In this document: in pieces, positions 25,370 to 33,649 of the stretch | How positions within the stretch are numbered: position 1 is the first letter of the stretch | Layout: the number at the start of each line of letters is the position of its first letter | Origin: CAJUPY01 sp051871275 | GTDB lineage: Bacteria; Bacteroidota; Bacteroidia; Bacteroidales; Muribaculaceae | NCBI GenBank assembly: GCA_051871275.1 | Contig: JBJECR010000072.1 | Span: 1-47,305, forward strand | Length of the DNA stretch: 47,305 nucleotides | Direction: 5' to 3' | The notes under the pieces: model-generated | Seen by the model: only the letters and a program-made list of their open reading frames with translations | Told to the model about the DNA's origin: nothing | Database searches by the model: none | Program-made: the position numbers and the translations under genes

Positions 25370-26752
25370 TTAGAATTGAAAATAAATAAATTCTGCGGAA
25401 GATTCGTCAACTGCAAACACTATTGCATATATAATAAATGTGTATAGAGTCCAACGTGCTATTGCCGGTAATTGCAAATCAAGTAGCGGAGAATCTTTAT
25501 GCCTGTAAATAAATTCAACTGTCATCATCACGGCAACCGTGAAAAGCGGGGTGATTCCCGTGGGCATACTCAGCAGTGCGGGTGTGAAAATGTGGCTTAC
25601 TATGTCGCCTATTTCAGCCACTGAGGGTGAACGGAAAATGATGAAAGACAAAAAAGATATAAACATCGTCATAACATACCCAAACACATTAAATTTGTAG
25701 TCTTTTTTGCCGTTAATCATTCTTTCCGAAATAAATGCCACAGCCCAGAATGCACCCCAAAGGATGTATGTCCATGCGGCACCATGCCAAATGCCGGAAA
25801 TAAGAAATACTATAGCGATATTTAGATATGTTCTTCTTTTTGAACATCTGGAGCCGCCAAGTGGAAAATACACATAGTCTCGCAGCCAGGTCATAAGCGA
25901 AATGTGCCATCTACGCCAGTATTCACTGATTGTGGAAGCAAAATAGGGGTAGCGGAAATTTGTGGAAAGACGTATTCCAAACAGTTTTGCACTGCCTATT
26001 GCTATATCGCTGTAGCCGGAAAAATCACCATAAATCTGAAAGCAGAATAAGATGAGTGCGAGCAAAACGGTGCTACCGTTGTAAAACTCGACGTCAGACA
26101 AAATGCGGTCCACATACACTCCGCAAAGGTCTGCCACAGCCACCTTTTTGAATAGTCCCCATAAAATCTGCCTCATTCCGTTCACGGCAGTATTGTAGTC
26201 CCACTGCCTAGGTCTTAAGATTTGTGGCAGAAGGTTCACGGAGCGTTCTATAGGTCCGGCAACGAGTTGCGGAAAAAAGGCAATGTATGTGGAAAATGCC
26301 ACATAATCACGTGTAGCATCTATTTTTCCGCGATATACGTCAATGGAGTATGATATTGCTTGCAAGGTGTAGAAAGAGATGCCAACAGGTAGAATGATGT
26401 TCAGTGTTAAAAAGTCTGCCGTCAAGCCGAAGTTGCTGAAAAGCATTTGGACATTTTCTGCAAAAAAGTTAAGGTACTTGAATGTGAAAAGAACGGCAAG
26501 ATTTAGGATGATGTTTATTGTGAGCCACCTTTTTTTATTTTCCGAGGAGAAAATTTTCAGTCCGGTGTAAAATGTAGTGAAAGTGGTGAAAATAATCAGT
26601 CCCAGAAAACGCCAATCCCACCAGCCGTAAAACACATAACTTGCAGCCAGAAGGAGCAAATTTTGTACTTTAAGCCTTTTTCCCAATAAGTACCAATAAA
26701 TAAGGAATACTATTGGCAGAAAAATTGCGTATGTGATAGAGTTAAAAGTCAT
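25370..26752 (-). CDS. MBOAT family O-acyltransferase, cassette 2
   Basis: A 460-residue MBOAT membrane protein. Signature blocks are EYWRRWHISLMTWLRDYVYF, PLGGSR and GIWHGAAW with the expected catalytic histidine. The N-terminus (FNSITYAIFLPIVFLIYWY) is typical of the AlgI-like branch common in Bacteroidota. It should deliver acyl groups across the inner membrane to a partner, here the SGNH-like protein encoded 6 bases downstream. It is diverged from the MBOAT of cassette 1, so the two probably act on different glycans. A TATTTTTG -7 element lies just upstream. Confidence 0.93.
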   Translation of the reverse strand: MTFNSITYAIFLPIVFLIYWYLLGKRLKVQNLLLLAASYVFYGWWDWRFLGLIIFTTFTTFYTGLKIFSSENKKRWLTINIILNLAVLFTFKYLNFFAENVQMLFSNFGLTADFLTLNIILPVGISFYTLQAISYSIDVYRGKIDATRDYVAFSTYIAFFPQLVAGPIERSVNLLPQILRPRQWDYNTAVNGMRQILWGLFKKVAVADLCGVYVDRILSDVEFYNGSTVLLALILFCFQIYGDFSGYSDIAIGSAKLFGIRLSTNFRYPYFASTISEYWRRWHISLMTWLRDYVYFPLGGSRCSKRRTYLNIAIVFLISGIWHGAAWTYILWGAFWAVAFISERMINGKKDYKFNVFGYVMTMFISFLSFIIFRSPSVAEIGDIVSHIFTPALLSMPTGITPLFTVAVMMTVEFIYRHKDSPLLDLQLPAIARWTLYTFIIYAIVFAVDESSAEFIYFQF

Positions 26753-26759
26753 TTCAGTG

Positions 26760-26767
26760 CAAAAATA
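26760..26767 (-). promoter_or_regulatory. -7 element TATTTTTG for MBOAT cassette 2
   Basis: Exact TAnnTTTG on the minus strand, ending 7 bases before the MBOAT start codon, so the mRNA would have almost no leader. No -33 TTTG is found at the right distance. Confidence 0.4.
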
Positions 26768-26821
26768 CTACTTTTTTGTTTTTTGAAGAATATATTCCGT
26801 GAAAAAATAATTGTGAAAAAA

Positions 26822-26853
26822 TTTGGGAGATAAAAAGAAAATGCGTAACTTTG
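26822..26853 (+). promoter_or_regulatory. Consensus promoter of tRNA-Met
   Basis: TTTG at 26822-26825, a 20-base spacer and TAACTTTG at 26846-26853 form a full-consensus Bacteroidota promoter about 31 bases before the tRNA 5' end. Confidence 0.85.
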
Positions 26854-26884
26854 CACTCGCAAACGGCAAAAGTGCAGTTTGAAT

Positions 26885-26958
26885 GGCGGGATAGCTCAGT
26901 TGGTTAGAGCGTCGGATTCATAACCCGGAGGTCTCGAGTTCAATTCTCGATCCCGCTA
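26885..26958 (+). tRNA. tRNA with CAT anticodon (elongator tRNA-Met likely)
   Basis: A 74-base tRNA without encoded CCA. The seven-pair acceptor stem (26885-26891 with 26951-26957) closes with a G-T pair, which argues against initiator tRNA. The D arm AGCTCAGTTGGTTAGAGC, anticodon loop TTCATAA and T arm with GTTCAATTC are standard. The lowest pair of the anticodon stem is A31-C39, a mismatch. A tRNA-Ile with lysidine at C34 is the alternative reading of a CAT anticodon. It contains one of the rare GATC sites (26949). Confidence 0.93.
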
Positions 26959-26964
26959 CAAAAG

Positions 26965-26996
26965 AAGATGCGTCACATTGTGGTGCATCTTTTTTT
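26965..26996 (+). terminator. tRNA-Met terminator
   Basis: Arms 26965-26976 and 26980-26991 pair over 12 bases with two G-T pairs around a 3-base loop, followed by a run of seven T (26990-26996). Confidence 0.85.
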
Positions 26997-27040
26997 GTGC
27001 GTTTTTTTTCAAAATTTATAGTATTTTGTGAAAAAATGCG

Positions 27041-27048
27041 TAAATTTG
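27041..27048 (+). promoter_or_regulatory. -7 element TAAATTTG for the B12 locus
   Basis: Exact TAnnTTTG just before the riboswitch; TTTA at 27015-27018 is a weak -33 candidate with a 22-base spacer. Confidence 0.6.
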
Positions 27049-27056
27049 CAGCGAAA

Positions 27057-27231
27057 ATGGTGCTTACCAAGGCTACCCGATAGAGGGGATGCTGCTCAAA
27101 AGGGAATCAGGTGAGAATCCTGAACAGTCCCGCTGCTGTAAGTCCTGTAAAGCATTTTTGCAATTAAGTCACTGAATATCGGTAAGATATTTGGGAAGAC
27201 GCAAAAGTGAGGATAAGTCAGAAGACCTGCC
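27057..27231 (+). ncRNA. Cobalamin (B12) riboswitch
   Basis: The conserved core of the adenosylcobalamin-type aptamer is plain: AAAAGGGAATCAGGTGAGAA, then the TCCCGCTGCTGT block, and the closing GTCAGAAGACCTGCC at 27217-27231. It lies upstream of a btuB gene, the usual target. In the presence of cobalamin it should reduce expression of the uptake genes. Confidence 0.96.
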
Positions 27232-27235
27232 ATTT

Positions 27236-27284
27236 TTAATATTTTTCTGTCGGAAACTTGCGAGGACGAGTGAGAAGATATTAA
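27236..27284 (+). promoter_or_regulatory. Probable expression-platform hairpin after the riboswitch
   Basis: Arms 27236-27248 and 27273-27284 form a stem of about 11 pairs directly after the aptamer core, capped by a 24-base loop (CGGAAACTTGCGAGGACGAG). The position is that of the P13/L13 element that makes the kissing contact with L5 in class I cobalamin riboswitches. No T-run follows, so control is probably at translation. The remaining 170 bases of the leader to the btuB start hold no gene. Confidence 0.55.
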
Positions 27285-27453
27285 AGAACCTGTGGCAGGA
27301 GGCTGTTGCACGCTTAGATATTATAAGGGTTTCGGAGTGCGTATATCCTGGTACAGGCAAATTCAAAAATATTTTCTTTAGAGTAAAACTTTTTTTCTCG
27401 CTTTTTCAGGCAGGATGTATTGGAAATATTAACTGTCAAACGAGCGAGAATTG

Positions 27454-29451
27454 ATGAGTTTTAGTAAAAGCATTTGCTACGTGGCGATTGCGGCACTGTG
27501 CGTCGTGCCATGCTACGGGCAAGAGATGAAAGACAGCGTGCAACTGTCTGAAATAGACGTATATGGCAAACGGAGAACAATAGATGAAATTGTTTCCGTG
27601 CAGCGCCTATCCGGTGATGAGCTGACGAGAATGAACAGCTTGTCTGTTGCCGATGCATTGAGGTATTTTTCCGGTGTACAAGTAAAAGATTATGGTGGTG
27701 TTGGTGGTATTAAAACTATCAATGTCCGTTCTATGGGTACAAACCACACAGCTGTAAGCTACGATGGTGTGATGCTCGGCAATGCACAAAACGGTCAGAT
27801 AGACTTAGGGCAGTTTTCACTTGACAATGTAGAGGTGATATCTCTTTATAATGGCAACAAAACGGATATTCTCCAGCCTGCACGTGATTTTGGCAGTGCG
27901 GCATCCGTTTATATCCGGACACGTCGACCGGAATTTAAGGTAAATGAGACATACCATGCTCGTGCGACATTCAAAACAGGTTCTTTTGACTTGATAAATC
28001 CTTCAACACTTATAGAACTGAAATTGTCGGAAGATGTATCTGCACAAATGAGTGCAGAGTGGCTAAATTCATCGGGTAAATACAAGTTCAGGTACCGACG
28101 TGTAAATCCTGCCGGTGAACTTGCTTACGATACAACAGCCGTGCGGCAAAACGGAGATATAAATGCCACAAGGCTTGAACTGAATATAAATGGAAATCTT
28201 CCGGCAGGTAGCTGGAATATAAAAGGATACACCTATAACTCCGAGCGAGGTGTGCCGGGAGCAATAGTTAATAATGTGTGGCGGCGTGGAGAACGCATTT
28301 GGGATACAAACAGTTTTATTCAAGGCGGTTATGAGAATTCTTTCGGACGTTTTTCACTGAAAACAAATTTGAAATATGCTTTTTATCGCACACACTATGT
28401 GAATAATGATGACAAGCTTGTGAAAGTAGATAATCTTTATAAGCAGCGTGAAGTTTACGGATCCGTGGCAGGAATGATTTCCATTCTTAAAAACCTCTAT
28501 GCCTCTGTAAGTTACGACTTTCAGTGGAATGGTTTGAAAGCGGATATGTATGATTTTGCAGAGCCGGAGAGATTTACTCACTATTTGTCTGCAGCGGCAT
28601 CTTTGAGCCTTTCCGGGGTAAAGTTGAGAGGTTCAATAGTTTCAACATTTGTTAATGATGAAGTAAAGGGAAAAGAATCTCCGGCAGATAAAGAATCATT
28701 CACTCCGGCTATTTATGCGTCCATATTTCCTTTTCATACAAAAGATTTTACGGTTCGTGCTTTTACAAAACGTTCTTTCCGTATGCCCACTTTTAATGAC
28801 CTCTATTATGCAGATATGGGTAATTCAAAGCTGAATCCGGAGCGAGTGACGCAGTATAGTGTCGGCATGGCATTCGAGCGAAATCGCAAAAGGCTTTTTT
28901 CAAGGTTGGCTTTTAGTGCAGATGCATATTATAATAGGGTAAAAGACAAAATTGTGGCATATCCCAAGGGGCAACAGTTCCGCTGGACTATGCTAAACCT
29001 TGGAGTTGTGGATATCCGAGGTGTGGATGTGACAGGACTTGTAACGGTGTCGCCGACGGTGGATTTTGATTTTACTCTCAGGACACAATACACATATCAG
29101 AGAGCAATAGATATTACAAATCCGGAAGATAACTATTATCGCGACCAAATACCATACATTCCGCACCATTCCGGTTCCGCAATAGTGAACGTTCGGTGGA
29201 AAAACTGGTATGTGGACTATTCTTTTATCTATGTTGGAGAAAGGTACAATCAGCAGGAAAATATACGGTACAATTACACTCAACCGTGGTACACCAGTGA
29301 TATTTCTCTTTCAAGTGATTTCTGTGTGAATAATGTGAAATTCAAGTGCAGAATAGACGTAAATAATTTATTCTCACAGGATTATGACGTGATAATAAAT
29401 TATCCTATGCCTAAACGCAACTATCGTTTTACTGTTCAATTAGATATCTGA
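27454..29451 (+). CDS. btuB: TonB-dependent cobalamin receptor BtuB
   Basis: A 665-residue outer-membrane receptor. A signal peptide (about 1-22, ending CYGQ) is followed by a plug domain (about 40-155: LSVADALRYFSGVQVKDYGG, TINVRSMGTNHTAVSYDG) and a 22-strand barrel ending in an aromatic-rich C-terminal strand (YRFTVQLDI). It imports corrinoids into the periplasm using TonB energy. The riboswitch upstream and btuG downstream fix the substrate. I prefer ATG at 27454 over TTG at 27451. btuG starts 4 bases after the stop. Confidence 0.95.
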   Translation: MSFSKSICYVAIAALCVVPCYGQEMKDSVQLSEIDVYGKRRTIDEIVSVQRLSGDELTRMNSLSVADALRYFSGVQVKDYGGVGGIKTINVRSMGTNHTAVSYDGVMLGNAQNGQIDLGQFSLDNVEVISLYNGNKTDILQPARDFGSAASVYIRTRRPEFKVNETYHARATFKTGSFDLINPSTLIELKLSEDVSAQMSAEWLNSSGKYKFRYRRVNPAGELAYDTTAVRQNGDINATRLELNINGNLPAGSWNIKGYTYNSERGVPGAIVNNVWRRGERIWDTNSFIQGGYENSFGRFSLKTNLKYAFYRTHYVNNDDKLVKVDNLYKQREVYGSVAGMISILKNLYASVSYDFQWNGLKADMYDFAEPERFTHYLSAAASLSLSGVKLRGSIVSTFVNDEVKGKESPADKESFTPAIYASIFPFHTKDFTVRAFTKRSFRMPTFNDLYYADMGNSKLNPERVTQYSVGMAFERNRKRLFSRLAFSADAYYNRVKDKIVAYPKGQQFRWTMLNLGVVDIRGVDVTGLVTVSPTVDFDFTLRTQYTYQRAIDITNPEDNYYRDQIPYIPHHSGSAIVNVRWKNWYVDYSFIYVGERYNQQENIRYNYTQPWYTSDISLSSDFCVNNVKFKCRIDVNNLFSQDYDVIINYPMPKRNYRFTVQLDI

Positions 29452-29455
29452 GCTT

Positions 29456-30619
29456 ATGAAAAAATATAAATTTTATTACTTTCTATTTCTGTCGATACTC
29501 CATTGCATCACAGGTTGTCGTGAAGACGAACTTGTGGTGCCCACGGAGTATGACATCATAGCAGATATTCCGGCAGCAGGTACTAAAATCCGAGGCTTTT
29601 ACCTTGTGAATGAGGGAAATATGGGCTCAAATAAGTGTACAATAGACTATATGGACTATTTCACGGGACTCTATTCAAGAAATATTTATGCAGAACGTAA
29701 TCCAAATGTTATCAAGGAATTAGGCGATGTAGGAAATGATATTGGTATTTATGGCAGCAAACTGTATGTGGTGGTAAACTGCAGCCACAAGGTGGAAGTT
29801 ATGGACGCACACACAGGCATACGAATAGGGCAGGTGGATATCCCTAATTGTAGATATGTCCGCTTTTACAGAGGCTCCGCCTACGTCAGTTCATACGTTG
29901 GTCCTGTCCGCATTGACCCTGATGCTCCCAAAGGTGCAGTGTATAGAGTAGATACTCTTTCTCTTGCCGTTACAGGAAAAGTATCCGTGGGCTATCAGCC
30001 GGAGGAAATGGAGATTATAGACGACTATATGTATGTTGCCAATTCCGGCGGCTATCGTGCACCGAACTATGATAATACAGTTTCAGTGATTCAGATGGTA
30101 GATTTCAAGCAGGTTCGTCAGATACCTGTGGGCATAAATCTTCACAGACTGAAGAAAGACAGATATGGCAAGCTGTGGGTGACATCGCGAGGCAACTACG
30201 AGAATATTCCGTCACGGCTGTATGTGATGGAGAAAAAAAGAGGGTACAATCAGATGACTGTTACCGATACTATTCCCGTGGCTTGTTCCAACATGGCGTT
30301 TTATGGCGATTCACTGTATTATTACGCGACAGAGTGGAACAACTATACGTCTTCCAACACTATCACCTACGGAATTATTGATGTGACAACAAAAGAAGTA
30401 GTGTCTCATAATTTCATTACAGACGGAACGGAAAAAGACATCACGATTCCATACGGCATAGCCATTCATCCGGAAACAGGCGATATTTTTGTGACCGATG
30501 CAAAAAACTATGTTTCCAGCGGTACGCTTTACTGTTTTGACAAGTCCGGAAAAAAGAAATGGAGTGTGCGGACAGGAGATATCCCGGCACACATAGTATT
30601 TTTACCAATTAGAAATTGA
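29456..30619 (+). CDS. btuG: Surface cobalamin-binding beta-propeller lipoprotein BtuG
   Basis: A 387-residue lipoprotein with lipobox HCITGC (about 16-21). The mature part matches Bacteroides BtuG throughout: GFYLVNEGNMGSNKCTIDY, NIYAERNPNVIKELGDVGND, VNCSHKVEVMDA, YVANSGGYR, and the C-terminal DAKNYVSSGTLYCFD. BtuG forms a seven-bladed propeller that captures B12 with extreme affinity at the cell surface and passes it to BtuB. The gene lies 4 bases after btuB. Confidence 0.95.
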   Translation: MKKYKFYYFLFLSILHCITGCREDELVVPTEYDIIADIPAAGTKIRGFYLVNEGNMGSNKCTIDYMDYFTGLYSRNIYAERNPNVIKELGDVGNDIGIYGSKLYVVVNCSHKVEVMDAHTGIRIGQVDIPNCRYVRFYRGSAYVSSYVGPVRIDPDAPKGAVYRVDTLSLAVTGKVSVGYQPEEMEIIDDYMYVANSGGYRAPNYDNTVSVIQMVDFKQVRQIPVGINLHRLKKDRYGKLWVTSRGNYENIPSRLYVMEKKRGYNQMTVTDTIPVACSNMAFYGDSLYYYATEWNNYTSSNTITYGIIDVTTKEVVSHNFITDGTEKDITIPYGIAIHPETGDIFVTDAKNYVSSGTLYCFDKSGKKKWSVRTGDIPAHIVFLPIRN

Positions 30620-30660
30620 ATTAATTCATATAATTATCAACCACTAAATTTATTTTTATT

Positions 30661-33576
30661 ATGTTCAAAAAATTACTGTTATTGATTTGTTTGATGCCCT
30701 CACTGCTAAAGGCACAGGAAGTGGCATTTGAAGACATTATGTACTGGGCGGGAGACGCTGATGGTCTAAATACTGCCGCACTACTTGTACATTTTAACAA
30801 TATGGGCAAGGACGTGACTTATGTTTGGGGATACCGTTGGAACGGTGAAGCTACAGGCGAGGATATGATTCGTGCCGTGGCAAAAGAATGTGGAGATTTG
30901 TATATTCTCACGCAATATACCGGCTCTATGGGTAATACTCTTTGCGGAATTGGTTGTGACAAGTCTTCAAAGATGATAGATGGTGTATATTTTGACTTTG
31001 ATACTGCACAAGAAGACCCGAAAATCAGTTTTGACTATTTTTCCGTAAATTCTTCTATGGGACAAACGTCTGCACCGGCGGGTGATACGCCTACGCTGTG
31101 CGAAAATGCTATCAATGAAGCCAAAACTTCACATGTGATAGACCACCCTATAGATAAAAACGCATACGGCTATCCGGCTTACGACTACGACCACTGGAAA
31201 TGCAGCAGTCTTTCTTACACTTCTCTCTGGCAGTCCGGTTGGTACCTCGGTTACTGGAGTTATTGGGTAGGTGACAGCGATTTGACAGCTCTTTCATATT
31301 CCGGACTTGGTATGAGTTCCGTAAAACTGGAAGATGGAGCCGTGAATGGCTGGGGATATATGGATATCAATGCTCCGTGGGGCTCTTCAATAAAATGGGG
31401 AGAACTTGACTATGAACATAGTGCACTTTCTTACACTGGTATTCGCTTTGCCTTTGACGATGTGGAAGTGTTAGGCGACGTAAAAGATATGAAGTACAAG
31501 GACACTGCAATAGTAAGCATTGTCACATATCCGGAAGATGCAGATTATGGCACATTCACTATCACAAATTCCGACGGTTCTGTTGCTTCATACGCTTCAC
31601 GCACAGGAAAACTCTCTATTACAGGCGTTGGTACTACAGTTCTGACAGCGGTCAGTGATAGTGACCCTACTATAACTTGCTCCCTCACTATAAATACTTC
31701 CGTGGAAACACCTATCAAGAATATTACAGTTGAAAATCTTGATGAAAACGGTGAACTCCACATTGGCTATCAAGAAATGATTTCCGTAAACTATACGGTA
31801 GAACCGGAAGACGCATCGTTGCAAACTCTTGATATTGAAATTGAAGACCCGACACTGTTCACAATCTATGCTGCAAAAGCATTTAATCCTACGCGAAACT
31901 TCTATGAACTTACCACTTTCAATGTGGGTGAAACATACGTTACATATAAATCTAAAGACGGTAGCGGAAAAACTGCAAGATTCAAAGTTGTAGTGGAAGA
32001 CCGTGAACGCGATGCGGAAATTGACTATACAAAAGGACAACTTTGGCTTAACGAAGAATGGTTCGGACACAATAATGGCTCTATAAACTTTGTTGATGAT
32101 GACTACAATATCACCTATAAGGCATACGAGCGTGAAAATCCGTGGCAATCATTTGGTGCAACTTCACAGTATGCGGCAGTTTATGGAAATCGCCTTGTGG
32201 TGATATCTAAACAGGCTCAAGACGGTGGTGATTTGCGTCAAGGTGGCGGTCGTGTAGTGATTGCGGATGCAAAAACACTTCAGAGACTTGCTTCATTTGA
32301 CGAAATAGGAGCTGACGGACGTTCTTGCGTGGGCGTAAATCCGAATAAATACTATATAGGTAGTGCAACAGGAATCCGTGTGCTTACTGTTGAAGGTGAT
32401 GATTACATTCTTTCAGAGTCAAATATTGAAGGAATAGCCGGTCAGAATTCTTACAGTGGTCAAATCGGTGATATGATATGTGCAGGCAAATACGTATTCG
32501 TATGTCAGCAGTCCACAGGTTTGCATATCGTAGATGGCGAAACAGACGAATTGGTGACAACGGTTGCAGATACTAATGCTGCAGGTGTAACTCAGACGGC
32601 AGACGGTCGTGTTTGGTTTGCTGCCGGAAAAAATATTTACTGTATAGATCCGGAAACACTGGAAGTGAGTGAACCAATAGTTGCTCCGGTAAGTGTTGAT
32701 GCAGGTTGGGGTTCATGGCGTTCTGCAAACTTTGTGGGTTCAAAGAAAGAGAATGTTATTTTCTTCAATGGCGCATCATGGGGTGCTTATAAAAACGTTT
32801 ATAAATGGAACGTTGATGAAGATATGCCGGAAGCTCCGTTGTTCACAATCAGTGAACTTGAAGGCATACTTGAAGGTGCTTCTACCGACGGCTATGGTTC
32901 AATAGGCTATGATTTGGAAACAAATCAGATACTTGTTTCATGTACTACCGGGGCGTCTTCAAATTACCGTAATGTTTGGTATTATTTCGTAGATGCTGAA
33001 ACAGGTAAACTTAATTACACCACAAAACTTCGCCCGGGATATCTTTTCCCTGCAATGCCTGTGATTGTGGATAGATATGAACCGGAATTCAGCAATATAG
33101 ATGCAGTGGTGGTGAAGCCGAATGAATCATGCGTTATAGACCTTTCAGATTATGTTGATGATAAAGATGATATCAATTACAATATCCGTTATAGCCTTGA
33201 TAATGTCACTTCATCTGTAGCAGAAGTATCACTCTCCGGATCTTCTCTCACAATCAATGCCAAAGAATCTACAGAAGAATTTACAATATCTTTGAGTGCG
33301 GAATCTCGCGGTGTTGTAGTAGCAAAAGATGTGACTGTGAAAATAGACAAGGAATCCGGTGTAGAAGGTGTTATGGCTCTGCCGAACATCAAGGTTCAGG
33401 GTAATATTCTTGTGGCTACAGGTCTTGCCGGAAATGTTTGCAGTATTTACGACCTTGCAGGAAGAGAACTCAAGAACTTTATGATTACGTCCGACAATTT
33501 CACTTCACAAATAGGTTTGAGTGAAGGTGTTTATATCATAAAGGCAGGAAATAAAATCGTTAAAATAAATCTCTAA
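30661..33576 (+). CDS. Large exported B12-locus protein: unassigned domain, Ig-like region, propeller, C-terminal tail
   Basis: A 971-residue protein with a signal peptide (about 1-18, ending LKAQ). Residues about 20-280 form an unassigned domain rich in Trp and Tyr (WAGDADGLN, YVWGYRWNGE, DYDHWKC, GWYLGYWSYWVGD, YTGIRFAFDDVE). Residues about 285-450 look like two Ig-like beta domains (TIVSIVTYPEDADYG, ISVNYTVEPEDA). Residues about 460-810 match the DUF5074-like propeller region also present in the 567-residue protein downstream (QLWLNEEWFGHNNGSINF). The C-terminus (LSEGVYIIKAGNKIVKINL) resembles a type IX secretion/cell-surface tail. It follows btuG by 41 bases. Position and the shared propeller suggest a corrinoid-binding accessory of the uptake system; direct evidence is lacking. 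Confidence 0.8.
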   Translation: MFKKLLLLICLMPSLLKAQEVAFEDIMYWAGDADGLNTAALLVHFNNMGKDVTYVWGYRWNGEATGEDMIRAVAKECGDLYILTQYTGSMGNTLCGIGCDKSSKMIDGVYFDFDTAQEDPKISFDYFSVNSSMGQTSAPAGDTPTLCENAINEAKTSHVIDHPIDKNAYGYPAYDYDHWKCSSLSYTSLWQSGWYLGYWSYWVGDSDLTALSYSGLGMSSVKLEDGAVNGWGYMDINAPWGSSIKWGELDYEHSALSYTGIRFAFDDVEVLGDVKDMKYKDTAIVSIVTYPEDADYGTFTITNSDGSVASYASRTGKLSITGVGTTVLTAVSDSDPTITCSLTINTSVETPIKNITVENLDENGELHIGYQEMISVNYTVEPEDASLQTLDIEIEDPTLFTIYAAKAFNPTRNFYELTTFNVGETYVTYKSKDGSGKTARFKVVVEDRERDAEIDYTKGQLWLNEEWFGHNNGSINFVDDDYNITYKAYERENPWQSFGATSQYAAVYGNRLVVISKQAQDGGDLRQGGGRVVIADAKTLQRLASFDEIGADGRSCVGVNPNKYYIGSATGIRVLTVEGDDYILSESNIEGIAGQNSYSGQIGDMICAGKYVFVCQQSTGLHIVDGETDELVTTVADTNAAGVTQTADGRVWFAAGKNIYCIDPETLEVSEPIVAPVSVDAGWGSWRSANFVGSKKENVIFFNGASWGAYKNVYKWNVDEDMPEAPLFTISELEGILEGASTDGYGSIGYDLETNQILVSCTTGASSNYRNVWYYFVDAETGKLNYTTKLRPGYLFPAMPVIVDRYEPEFSNIDAVVVKPNESCVIDLSDYVDDKDDINYNIRYSLDNVTSSVAEVSLSGSSLTINAKESTEEFTISLSAESRGVVVAKDVTVKIDKESGVEGVMALPNIKVQGNILVATGLAGNVCSIYDLAGRELKNFMITSDNFTSQIGLSEGVYIIKAGNKIVKINL

Positions 33577-33601
33577 TCATTGTAATATATTTGAAAATCG
33601 C

Positions 33602-33636
33602 CTTGGTGACAAAGTGCTGTCACCAAGACGGTTTTT
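33602..33636 (+). terminator. Terminator or attenuator inside the B12 locus
   Basis: Arms 33602-33611 and 33618-33627 pair perfectly over 10 bases; the hairpin is followed by five T after ACGG. It sits between the 971-residue protein gene and the next lipoprotein gene, so the last two genes may be expressed less or from readthrough. Confidence 0.85.
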
Positions 33637-33649
33637 CCAATTATCGGAC

